A DNA stretch of 64,000 nt from Nitrosovibrio sp. Nv17 (GTDB taxonomy: Bacteria; Pseudomonadota; Gammaproteobacteria; Burkholderiales; Nitrosomonadaceae), in assembly GCF_900119085.1 (NCBI RefSeq), contig NZ_FPIQ01000007.1, forward strand, positions 62,001 to 126,000. The letters are read 5' to 3'. The position numbers and the translations under genes were made by a program. The notes beneath the pieces were generated by a model. It had not been told where the DNA came from. It worked only from the letters and a program-made list of their open reading frames with translations, and ran no database searches. Positions 45,475 to 53,919 of the stretch are shown here, piece after piece; the stretch's first letter is position 1, and every line of letters starts with the position of its first letter.

Positions 45475-45753
45475 GGGCCGTGCTCCTGTTCCGTATCAGC
45501 GATCTATTCGCACCAGCTCTCGTCCGCAGTGACCTGCTGGATGCACGTCCAGTCCACGTCACTCCTGGCGCGCTGCGCTGGACTGAAGCGCCTGCCAGTC
45601 CACGCAGGATCACTCATTTGCATCTCAAAAATGGTTATCATAATGCAGCTAACTAGTGAATCAACTTAGATTTATAGACGTCTTTCCACGCAGACCATAT
45701 ACTTTCTGCAGAAATTTACACGAGCATTCGCTAACCCGAATGAGCCAGTCAGG
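45475..45753. promoter_or_regulatory. Intergenic control region of the type 3 BREX operon
   Basis: A 279-bp divergent region between the LysR gene and the WYL regulator. It is AT-richer near the BREX side and contains a 12-bp perfect palindrome TTTCTGCAGAAA at 45703-45714 and an 8-bp one, AGACGTCT, at 45676-45683. A possible promoter TTGCAT (45618-45623) with CATAAT (45639-45644) has a short 15-base spacer. BREX-linked WYL proteins (BrxR) bind inverted repeats ahead of their own gene, so the palindromes are candidate operators. Confidence 0.4.
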
Positions 45754-46668
45754 ATGCCCCACCAACAGCTTGCCGATCTCACCCAGCCACAGCGTGACCG
45801 TCTCGCGTTCGTGGAATTGCGTCTGCGCTTCATTGGGGAGATGCGCCGCCAGGACTTGGTCGCGCGTTTTGGTATCCAGTCCGCTGCCGCGTCCAGGGAC
45901 CTGGCGCTGTACAAGGACTTGGCTCCGGGCAATATCGACTACGACGGCAAAGGCAAGTTCTACGTCCTGGGTTCGAGCTTCCAGCCGATCTTCGATTTCC
46001 CACCCGAGCGAGTGTTGTCGTGGCTGACCCAGGGGTTTGGCGACGGTGAACCGATGCACATCAAGGCGTGGGTGGCCAGCGAGAGCCCGTCCCGGCTCAC
46101 TCACCCTGACCTAACAATCTTGGCGAGCGTCACTCGGGCCATTCATTACGAGTGCCCGCTCGGCATCGAGTACCACTCCATCTCCAGCGGTCGCACCGCG
46201 CGGGAGATCGTCCCGTTCGCGCTGATCGACAACGGCCTGCGCTGGCACGTCCGCGCCTTCGACCGCAAATCGCAGGAGTTCCGCGATTTCGTCCTCACCC
46301 GGATCAAGCGCCCTGTGGTGCGCAAGGGGCAGCCCGTAGAGTCCCACGAGATGAGCGGTCAAGACATCCAGTGGACCCGGATTGTCGAGCTGGAGCTGGT
46401 TCCTCATCCCGACCAGCCACGGCCAGAAATCACCGAAATGGACTACGGCATGCAGGGTGGTGCACTGCACATGAAGCTGCGCGCCGCCACGGCGGGCTAC
46501 ATCCTGCGCAAATGGAGTGTGGACTGCTCCCCCGACCATCGCCTGCGCGGCCCGGAGTACCGGCTTTGGTTGAAGGACCATCTGGCGATCTACGGCGTGC
46601 GCAATGCGGTGCTGGCGCCGGGTTACCGCTCCCCTGATCAACAACGGCTCGAAGCCGAGATGGACTGA
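45754..46668 (+). CDS. WYL-domain regulator of the BREX locus (BrxR/CapW-like)
   Basis: A 304-residue protein with an N-terminal winged HTH (RQDLVARFGIQSAAASRDLALYKDLAPG), a WYL domain (GIEYHSISSGRTAREIVPFALIDNGLRWHVRAFDRK) and a C-terminal WCX-like part. This layout is that of BrxR and CapW, repressors that head BREX, CBASS and other defence operons and are thought to sense phage-derived ligands through the WYL domain. It is the first gene before brxF, 10 bases apart. Binding of operators upstream is inferred. Confidence 0.88.
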   Translation: MPHQQLADLTQPQRDRLAFVELRLRFIGEMRRQDLVARFGIQSAAASRDLALYKDLAPGNIDYDGKGKFYVLGSSFQPIFDFPPERVLSWLTQGFGDGEPMHIKAWVASESPSRLTHPDLTILASVTRAIHYECPLGIEYHSISSGRTAREIVPFALIDNGLRWHVRAFDRKSQEFRDFVLTRIKRPVVRKGQPVESHEMSGQDIQWTRIVELELVPHPDQPRPEITEMDYGMQGGALHMKLRAATAGYILRKWSVDCSPDHRLRGPEYRLWLKDHLAIYGVRNAVLAPGYRSPDQQRLEAEMD

Positions 46669-46678
46669 TGGGATAAGC

Positions 46679-47146
46679 ATGCTCGCAAAACTCGAACGAC
46701 TCATCAGCGAAATTGGCGACCTCAACAGCAAGTTGATCCTGCTGGTCGGCTCCAGCCGCAGTGGCAAAACCCAACTGCTGCGCCAGCTCGGCAACAAGCT
46801 CAACATCGAGCCACTCAACGTCGGCCTGGAACTGGGGCGCCGATTGGCCGCCACGCCGAACAACAAGCGCGGCTTCTCGGCAGGCGAACTGCTGCGTGAG
46901 ATTGCGCTGCTTGAAACATTCGGGGAACGAGGCGAAGCCCCGCTGCTGCTCGACAATCTTGAGTTGCTGTTCGAGCCCAGCCTACAGATCAACCCGCTTG
47001 ACCTCGTCAGGCGGCTGGCTCACTCCAGGCGCGTCGTGGCCGTTTGGCCTGGCGAGTTGCGCGGTGATCGGCTGATTTATGCCGACATGAGCCATCCAGA
47101 ACATCGTGACTACAGCCAGGACGGCGTGGTCGTACTCGAAATTTGA
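46679..47146 (+). CDS. brxF: BrxF, type 3 BREX P-loop protein
   Basis: A 155-residue small ATPase. Walker A is LLVGSSRSGKTQLL (residues 21-34), Walker B is in LLLDNLELLFEPS. BrxF is restricted to type 3 BREX and lies just before the large brxC, as here. ATG 46679 is at the WYL gene's end with a GGGATAAGC lead; the brxC TTG frame starts inside its last codons, but the likely brxC ATG is 36 bases on. Confidence 0.88.
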   Translation: MLAKLERLISEIGDLNSKLILLVGSSRSGKTQLLRQLGNKLNIEPLNVGLELGRRLAATPNNKRGFSAGELLREIALLETFGERGEAPLLLDNLELLFEPSLQINPLDLVRRLAHSRRVVAVWPGELRGDRLIYADMSHPEHRDYSQDGVVVLEI

Positions 47147-47181
47147 CCGAATTAACGAAAACTGCGGGAAGAGAAAAGCAT

Positions 47182-50100
47182 ATGGGCACGAACATGAAAT
47201 ACGGAGATCTGATCCAATTCGAGCAGATCGAATCAGTGATCCAACTGCTCGATGCCGGGCGCCCGGACGAGGCCAAGAAGCTCGTCGCGACCTACGTCAT
47301 CTCCGATGACATGGCCGAGCGAATCTCCAAGCTCATGGTTCCCCAGCTCAGTTTCGAGGATTCGGTCGATCACAAAGGCGTGCTGATCGTCGGCAACTAC
47401 GGCACCGGTAAGTCGCACTTGATGTCGGTGCTGTCGCTGGTGGCAGAAGACGCCGCTTATGCGCCGATGATTCGCCACCCCAAGGTCGCCGAGGCGGTTG
47501 CCTCCATCGCAGGAAAATTCAAGGTTCTTCGCATCGAGGTGGGCGGCCTGGAAATGCCGCTACGCCAGGTCATCACCCAGCAGCTTGAGCGCTTCCTCGG
47601 CAAGCTGGGCGTCAGCTACAGCTTCCCGGCGGCAGATCAGGAACTCAACAACAAAGAGTCTCTTGAAGAAATGATGGCCGCCTTCCATGAGGTCTACCCA
47701 GACCAAGGCCTGTTGCTGGTGGTTGACGAGTTCCTGGAATACCTGCAGTCGCGCAAGGACAACGAACTGATTCGCGACTTGGCCATCCTGCGGCAGATCG
47801 GTGAAATCACTAAACATCTCAAGTTCCGCTTTGTCGCTGGCGTGCAGGAAGCCATCTTCGACAGCGTGCGCTTCCAACATGTGGCCGACAGCATGCGCCG
47901 GGTCAACGAGCGTTTCACCCAAATCCTGATCGACCGCCAGGATGTCAGCTTCGTCGTCTCCGCGCGTCTTCTCAAGAAGACCGCTGACCAGCAAAACAAA
48001 ATCCGCGAATACCTCACGCCGTTCGCCAAGTTCTACGGCTCCATGAACGAGCGGATGGACGAGTACGTGCGGCTGTTCCCGGTTCACCCGGACTACCTGA
48101 AGACCTTCGAGCAGATCCACTTCACCGAGAAGCGTGGCGCGCTCAAGACCATCGAGGCCGCCATGCTGGCCATCCTCGATCAGGAAGTGCCCGCCGACAA
48201 GCCGCTGTTCATCAGCTACGAAAGCTTCTGGAACACGATCAAGGCCAACTCGGTCTTGCGCGCCGACCCCAACATCAAGGAGGTGATGCGCGTCTCCGAA
48301 GTGCTGGAGTCACGCGTGCAGCAAGCCTTCACACGGCCAACCTACAAGGCCATGGCGCTGCGCGTCATCAACGCACTGGCCGTGCACCGCTTGACCACCG
48401 GCGGCGACATCCACGTGCCCATTGGCCCCACGGCCGCCGAACTGCGCGATGCCCTGTGCCTGTTCCAGCCAGGCGTGGAGGACATGCCCGGCGATCCGGC
48501 CGAGAACCTGCTGTCGATGGTGCAAACCGTGATGCGGGAGGTGCTCAAGACCGTCAACGGTCAGTTCATCTCCAAGGCACCTGACACCGAGCAGTACTAC
48601 CTCGACCTCAAGAAGGACATCGATTACGACGCGCAGATCGAAAAGCGTGCCGAAGCCCTGTCCGACGACGCTCTGGACCGCGCCTATTACAGCGCCATCA
48701 AAGCACTGATGGAGTGCAGCGACGACCTGCGCTACCCCGGCTTCCAAATCTGGCAGTACCAGATCGAGTGGCAGGAGCGCCGCGTCGAGCGCATGGGCTA
48801 CCTGTTCTTTGGTGCCCCGAATGACCGGCCCACGGCACAGCCCGAACGCGACTTCTACATCTACTTCATCCAGCCCTTCGACCGGCCGAAGTTCAGCGAC
48901 GCCAACCTGGCGGACGAGGTGTTCTTCCGACTGAAGTCCCCCGACGAAGACTACAAGCGCTACCTGTCCCAATACGCGGCGGCATTGGACTTGGCGTCCA
49001 CCGCCAGCGGTGGCGCGAAGGCCGTTTATCTGTCCAAAGCCCAGGACTCGCTGCGGTCCATGAGCAAGTGGCTGCAAGAAAAGCAGATGACCGCATTCGA
49101 GGTCACCTATCAGGGCAAGACCAAGACGCTGCAGGATTGGGCCAAGGGCGTGTCCCTGCGCGAACGGGCACGCTTGGGGCCGGAGGAGCGCATCAACTTC
49201 CGTGACGTGGTGAACATCGTCTCTGGCCTGGCACTGGGCCAGCGCTTTGCCGACATCGCGCCCGAATACCCCACGTTCTCGGTGCTGGTCACCGAGGCCA
49301 ACCGCAAGCAATTGGTGGGCAATGCGCTGCGCGCACTGGCAGGCGGAACGCGCACCAAGGATGCCGCAGCCGTTCTCGATGCTCTGGAGCTGCTCGATGG
49401 CGACCGCGTTGACCCCGCCAACTCCCGCTACGCGCAAGAGGTGCTGAACCGCCTCAAGGCCAAAGGCCACGGTCAGGTGCTCAACCGCAATGAACTGCTG
49501 TCGGGCTCGTCCGACATCGAATATTTTGCGCCGCTCAAGTACCGGCTGGAACCCGATCTGCTGGTCACCGTGCTGGGCGGCCTGGTCTATTCCGGCGAAC
49601 TTGTGCTGTCGATCACCGGCGACAAGATCGACTCCGGCAAGCTGGCCCAGTTGGCTGAACGCTCGCTGGAGGAACTCAAGCAGTTCAAGCACGTCGAGGC
49701 ACCCAAGGAGGTCAACCTCACCGTGCTGCGCACCTTGTTCGAGCTGCTCGATCTGCCGTCCGGCCTGGCTCAGAAGGCCAGCCAAGGCGACACCGAACCC
49801 GTCGTCAAGCTGCAAGAGAAGGTCAGCGCGCTGGTGCCGCGCGTGCTCAAGGCCGGCTCCGACCTGCAGCAAGGCAAGCTCGGCTTCTGGGGCCAGAACC
49901 TGCTGCGCGAAGAAGAAGCCAAAGACTGGTACGCCCGACTGGATTCGCTGAAAAAGTTCACCGAATCGCTGACGCCGTACAACACCGTCGGCAAGCTCAA
50001 GAACCTGCGCGTCACGCCGGACGATCTGGACAGCCAGAAGAAGAATCTGGAAATCCTCGCCGCCGTCGAGCGCCTGCTCGAACTGGTGGCCGATCTGGGC

Positions 50101-50922
50101 AGCACAGCCTCTTACCTCTCCCAGGCCGAAATGGTGCTGCCCACCGATCACCCGTGGGTGAAGCAAGCCGAGGCAGCCCGCAAAACCCTGCAAGACAAGC
50201 TGAGCCAGGACCGCACCGCCGAGCACGCTTCTGAATACCGGCAAACGCTGGGCCAGCTCAAGAAGGACTACATCACCGCCTACATCGCCAGCCACAGCAA
50301 GGCACGGCTGGGCGTGGCCGAAGACAAGACCCGCAATGCCCTGCGCCGTGACGAGCGCCTGCTGGCGCTGCGCGTATTGGCCGGCGTGTCGTTGATGCCC
50401 ACCAGCCAGCTCACCGCCTTCGAAGAGTCCCTCAACGGCCTGAAGAGCTGCTCCTCGCTGGATGAGCCAACGCTGGTCACGGCTGCCGTCTGCCCGCACT
50501 GCCAGTTCCGCCCCTCCGCCGAGCAACTGGAACTGCTGCCCGCCGCCAACCGACTGCACAAGCTGGACGATGACCTGGACGAATTGCTGGCCAACTGGCA
50601 GCAAACCCTGCTGGAGAACCTGGAAGACCCGTTCACCCAGGAGAGCCTGGGCCTGTTGCCTGCAGCAAGCAAAAAACTGATCGACGCCTTCCTGGCCTCA
50701 CGCACGCTACCAGCCCCCTTGACCCAGGAGTTCGCTAACGCCGTGCAAGAGGCGCTGTCGGGACTGGAAAAGATCGAGGTCAAGAGCGACGAGATCAAGC
50801 AGGCGTTGCTGCAAGGTGGTTCGCCCGCCACCCCGGACGACCTGCGCAAGCGCTTCGACGCGCTCATCAGCGACCGCAGCAAAGGCAAAGATGCCAGCAA
50901 GCTGCGGTTTGTTGTGGAGTGA
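47182..50922 (+). CDS. brxC: BrxC-type large ATPase of type 3 BREX (DUF6079)
   Basis: A 1246-residue P-loop protein: Walker A is VLIVGNYGTGKSHLM (Gly71-His79) and Walker B LLLVVDEFLEYL (~177-188). A long helical C-terminal region includes a CPHC half-zinc site near the end (VTAAVCPHCQFRP). The N-terminus FEQIESVIQLLDAGRPDEAKKLV fits DUF6079, the BrxC counterpart of type 3 loci. ATG 47182 was chosen with GAAGAG upstream; a TTG at 47143 overlapping brxF is also in frame. Confidence 0.9.
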   Translation: MGTNMKYGDLIQFEQIESVIQLLDAGRPDEAKKLVATYVISDDMAERISKLMVPQLSFEDSVDHKGVLIVGNYGTGKSHLMSVLSLVAEDAAYAPMIRHPKVAEAVASIAGKFKVLRIEVGGLEMPLRQVITQQLERFLGKLGVSYSFPAADQELNNKESLEEMMAAFHEVYPDQGLLLVVDEFLEYLQSRKDNELIRDLAILRQIGEITKHLKFRFVAGVQEAIFDSVRFQHVADSMRRVNERFTQILIDRQDVSFVVSARLLKKTADQQNKIREYLTPFAKFYGSMNERMDEYVRLFPVHPDYLKTFEQIHFTEKRGALKTIEAAMLAILDQEVPADKPLFISYESFWNTIKANSVLRADPNIKEVMRVSEVLESRVQQAFTRPTYKAMALRVINALAVHRLTTGGDIHVPIGPTAAELRDALCLFQPGVEDMPGDPAENLLSMVQTVMREVLKTVNGQFISKAPDTEQYYLDLKKDIDYDAQIEKRAEALSDDALDRAYYSAIKALMECSDDLRYPGFQIWQYQIEWQERRVERMGYLFFGAPNDRPTAQPERDFYIYFIQPFDRPKFSDANLADEVFFRLKSPDEDYKRYLSQYAAALDLASTASGGAKAVYLSKAQDSLRSMSKWLQEKQMTAFEVTYQGKTKTLQDWAKGVSLRERARLGPEERINFRDVVNIVSGLALGQRFADIAPEYPTFSVLVTEANRKQLVGNALRALAGGTRTKDAAAVLDALELLDGDRVDPANSRYAQEVLNRLKAKGHGQVLNRNELLSGSSDIEYFAPLKYRLEPDLLVTVLGGLVYSGELVLSITGDKIDSGKLAQLAERSLEELKQFKHVEAPKEVNLTVLRTLFELLDLPSGLAQKASQGDTEPVVKLQEKVSALVPRVLKAGSDLQQGKLGFWGQNLLREEEAKDWYARLDSLKKFTESLTPYNTVGKLKNLRVTPDDLDSQKKNLEILAAVERLLELVADLGSTASYLSQAEMVLPTDHPWVKQAEAARKTLQDKLSQDRTAEHASEYRQTLGQLKKDYITAYIASHSKARLGVAEDKTRNALRRDERLLALRVLAGVSLMPTSQLTAFEESLNGLKSCSSLDEPTLVTAAVCPHCQFRPSAEQLELLPAANRLHKLDDDLDELLANWQQTLLENLEDPFTQESLGLLPAASKKLIDAFLASRTLPAPLTQEFANAVQEALSGLEKIEVKSDEIKQALLQGGSPATPDDLRKRFDALISDRSKGKDASKLRFVVE

Positions 50923-50955
50923 AGGCAACTCAGGACTATATAGAGGGCGACAGAT

Positions 50956-52911
50956 ATGAAGCTAATAAAAATCCAAGCTATCAACTTCCGATCTGTTGAA
51001 GACAGCGGCGAATTCCAGATCGGCGATCTGACATGCCTTGTCGGAAAGAATGAGGCGGGAAAGACCGCGATATTACATGCCATCCAAGGTATTGCCCCTT
51101 CTGATGGTGATTATGCATACGACAAGACGCGGGACTACCCGCGCCGATATTTAAGCAAATTCCAGGAGCGTCATCCCAATGGGGAATCTCCGGTTGCCAA
51201 AAGCTGGTGGCAACTGGAGGGTGATGACATCGAAGCCCTGGAAGATCTTCTAGGAGCAGATGTTCTAGAAAAAACCGAAGTGATCATCACCAGTTATATC
51301 GGTCGCGGAAATACCTGGAGCATTCCGCTTAACGAAGAGGAGTGCATTCGCAAGCTTCAGGCGCGCCACGGTCTGAATGCCAAAGAAAAAGGTGACATCA
51401 AGCAGGCCAAGACAATAAAGGATGCCTTGGCAGTACTTAAAGCGCTGACCGAGCGGTCAGAAGCACAGACTGCATTCATGCAAGCCATTGAGAAATTCCG
51501 TGACGGAAATCCGGTGCTTGCCGCTATTGATCTTCTCAACAAGCAAAAGCTGACTTTTTTCTATACTTCTCACTTTGAACGGATGTCAGGTGAAATATCC
51601 CTGAATCAACTTGCTGCGGACAAGAAAAGTGGAAAGATCAGCTCTGGAGACAAGATATTTCTCGACTTTCTAGAGTATGCGGGTACGACCATAGAAGAAC
51701 TCCGTGATGCTGCAAAGCACGAAGAACTGGTAGCCCAGTGCGAAGGGGCATCCAACGACATCACTGATGAAATCTTCGAGTTCTGGAGCCAGAACGATGC
51801 CCTGGCCATCAAAATTGAAATTAACGAAGGGAGGCCCAATGATCCTCCCCCGTTCAACAGCGGGAAAATCGCAAAAATTCGGATAGAAAACAAGCATCAT
51901 CGCGTGACGGTGCCTTTGTCTGAACGAAGCGCAGGTTTTGTTTGGTTTTTCTCCTTTTTGGCGCAATTCAAGCAGCTCAAAAAATCTGCCGGCAAAGCCA
52001 TCATACTTCTTGATGAGCCGGGCCTGACGCTTCATGGCAAAGCTCAATCCGATCTTCTGCGGTATATCGAAGAGCGAATTCTGCCCGAGCACCAGGTTAT
52101 CTACACCACGCACTCACCATTCATGGTGCCAGCTCAGCGTCTGGAGGATGTCCGTGTTGTCGAAGACGTTATCGACTACCGTGATCCACGTCGCCCCATA
52201 GTAAAAGGGACGAAGGTCTCCGCTGACGTTCTTTCCGTTGACAAGGACACACTTTTCCCGCTGCAGGCCCACCTCGGTTACGAAATCACTCAGTCCCTAT
52301 TTGTTGGCCAAAACTGTCTATTGGTCGAGGGTCCATCCGATGTGGTTTATTTGCAAGTGGTATCGAGAGCATTGCAAGCCAGAGGAAGAGCTGGCTTGGA
52401 TGAGCGCTGGACTATTTGCCCTACCGGCGGCCTGGATAAGGTGTGGTCTTTCTCGTCGCTCTTCCGAGGCAATAACCTGAATATCGCTGTGCTGTGCGAT
52501 TATGGCAAAGGCGATAAGAATAAAGTTGAGAGACTTCGGCAAAGCCAGATTCTGAAATCTGAGAGAGTGCTAACGACATCTGATTTCACGGAAAAAACTG
52601 AAAGCGATGTCGAGGATTTATTCGATAGCACTTTCTATTGCGCTTTGGTTAACCAAGCGCTAGGACTCAAGGAAGGTGAAATCACAGCCGAGAAAGCCGT
52701 AGCCGCGGATCAGAGTACATGCCGTATCGTCAAGCAGGTGGAGGCGCTGTGTCGAACACTGCCTGCTGACACACTGGACTTCGGCCATTATGTTCCTGCC
52801 GATTACTTGATGAGAAACCCTCAGATTCTTGATGGAGACAGTGAGCCAGTTACTGGAACATTGGATTGCTTTGAGAAGGTATTCAAAGCGTTGAATGGTT
52901 TTTTGGATTAG
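50956..52911 (+). CDS. OLD-family ATP-dependent endonuclease inserted in BREX operon
   Basis: A 651-residue OLD-type protein: an SMC/ABC-like ATPase half with Walker A LVGKNEAGKTAIL (30-37), signature region SERSAGFVWFFSF, Walker B IILLDEPGLTLH, followed by a TOPRIM nuclease half starting LLVEGPSDVVYL with the acidic CDYGKGDKNK. OLD nucleases are found in Gabija (with a UvrD helicase), retron and BREX-associated contexts. No partner helicase follows. The DNA is markedly AT-richer than brxC before it, with rare-codon-like use (ATA, AAA, TTA), pointing to a separate origin and insertion between brxC and pglX. Confidence 0.85.
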   Translation: MKLIKIQAINFRSVEDSGEFQIGDLTCLVGKNEAGKTAILHAIQGIAPSDGDYAYDKTRDYPRRYLSKFQERHPNGESPVAKSWWQLEGDDIEALEDLLGADVLEKTEVIITSYIGRGNTWSIPLNEEECIRKLQARHGLNAKEKGDIKQAKTIKDALAVLKALTERSEAQTAFMQAIEKFRDGNPVLAAIDLLNKQKLTFFYTSHFERMSGEISLNQLAADKKSGKISSGDKIFLDFLEYAGTTIEELRDAAKHEELVAQCEGASNDITDEIFEFWSQNDALAIKIEINEGRPNDPPPFNSGKIAKIRIENKHHRVTVPLSERSAGFVWFFSFLAQFKQLKKSAGKAIILLDEPGLTLHGKAQSDLLRYIEERILPEHQVIYTTHSPFMVPAQRLEDVRVVEDVIDYRDPRRPIVKGTKVSADVLSVDKDTLFPLQAHLGYEITQSLFVGQNCLLVEGPSDVVYLQVVSRALQARGRAGLDERWTICPTGGLDKVWSFSSLFRGNNLNIAVLCDYGKGDKNKVERLRQSQILKSERVLTTSDFTEKTESDVEDLFDSTFYCALVNQALGLKEGEITAEKAVAADQSTCRIVKQVEALCRTLPADTLDFGHYVPADYLMRNPQILDGDSEPVTGTLDCFEKVFKALNGFLD

Positions 52912-52926
52912 ACAGGACGCGGTTCC

Positions 52927-53046
52927 GTGAATCTAATGCGCCTGACCACCTCCAACAAGTCGCATTCGTGGCAGCAACGCTACATGCTCACCGACGCGGG
53001 CATGCAGCTCAAGCTGCTGCACGAACAACAACAGGCCGCGCCATGA
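52927..53046 (+). pseudogene. 39-codon remnant ending in a winged-helix wing
   Basis: A short GTG-started frame, [19 protein letters not shown]-like, with DAGMQLK following. The pattern S[11 protein letters not shown] matches the last strand-turn-strand of the winged helix that ends many Fic and AlbA-type ATP-binding proteins, so it may be the 3' scrap of such a gene left behind when the Abi-like gene was inserted. Its stop overlaps the ATG of that gene as ATGA. A functional micro-protein is not excluded. Confidence 0.45.
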
Positions 53047-53792
53047 ACACCTCCGTCAACTGGATAGCGGCATACAACCAGCTATTTTCCTTGTTGGACA
53101 GGAAAGACACCCCGGCTTACCACAGCGGCGGGGATTTTCTGCGCATCGTGCAACAGGTCGATCCCGGCTCACCCAGCTACAACCAGCTCATTCCCCTGAG
53201 GCAGCAGCAAGGCAAGAGCACATCCCGCAAAGACTATTACTGGGATGTGATTCGCGAGCTACCTGAGCAGCAACGGTTCCAGTTGTTCAGATTGTTCATT
53301 GATGTGCTTGAACCCCACGCCAAGAACGAGGTGGATGCCATCAGAGGCATCGTTTTTGGCGGCGGCTATGCAGTGCCAACCACCGTGGTTCCCGTCGATC
53401 TCTGGAACTCGGAAAAACTGAACAACAGCCTCAAGGACATTGACCGAGCCGTTGATGCTCACCACTACAACCGCGCAACGACGCTGAGCTACACCTGCCT
53501 TGAGGGACTCTACAAAGCCTACGTGCGCAAGCACGTCCCCGATCAGGCCGCACTGACGGACTTGATGCCCTTATGCAAAGTGGTGAAGGACGACATCATC
53601 AAGAAACTTCAGGCGCAAGGCCCGTTTCCTGTCGAGATCGTCAACGCCATGCCGACGTTGACCAACGCGATTGCAAATTCAAGAAACGGCTTCAGCGAAT
53701 CTCACTTTGGCGGCGACTCTCAACGGTGGCTTGCCGTCTTTGCCCGTGATCTGACCAATTCCATCGGGCGTCTCATGCTCAATTTCATGTGA
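53043..53792 (+). CDS. Abortive-infection-type protein (Abi_C-like C-terminus)
   Basis: A 249-residue protein. The C-terminal ~100 residues ([21 protein letters not shown], then [33 protein letters not shown]) fit the Abi_C domain of abortive-infection family proteins, which carries an R-N-x-x-G-x-x-H-like HEPN-type motif: here [14 protein letters not shown]-like nucleases cleave RNA. The N-terminal part is unassigned. ATG 53043 was chosen; the frame extends 25 codons upstream over the previous scrap. Located between the OLD gene and pglX in the type 3 BREX operon. Confidence 0.7.
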
Positions 53793-53799
53793 GGCGAGC

Positions 53800-53919
53800 A
53801 TGACGAAGACGTTGCCAATGAACCTGAAACTCAAACGCAAGGAAATCTGTTTCCTGCCGAATGCAAACGCCCAACTTTGCGCCGTTGAATGTGGCGGGGA
53901 GCGATACGAACATGAATGA
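53800..53919 (+). CDS. Possible leader peptide overlapping pglX start
   Basis: A 39-codon frame MTKTLPMNLKLKRKEICFL followed by a Cys-containing tail. It begins seven bases after the Abi-like stop and ends inside the pglX start (ATGAATGA), a position expected of a translational coupler. No homology known to me and the length is near chance, so it is uncertain. Confidence 0.25.
   Translation: MTKTLPMNLKLKRKEICFLPNANAQLCAVECGGERYEHE

Noticed and set aside
48310-50604. 764-codon minus-strand frame opposite type 3 brxC
   Set aside because: Gln/Leu/Gly-rich shadow; the sense strand carries P-loop and DUF6079 features.
50956-53792. Gabija system
   Set aside because: The OLD protein resembles GajA in layout, but no UvrD-like GajB follows; the next gene is Abi-like.
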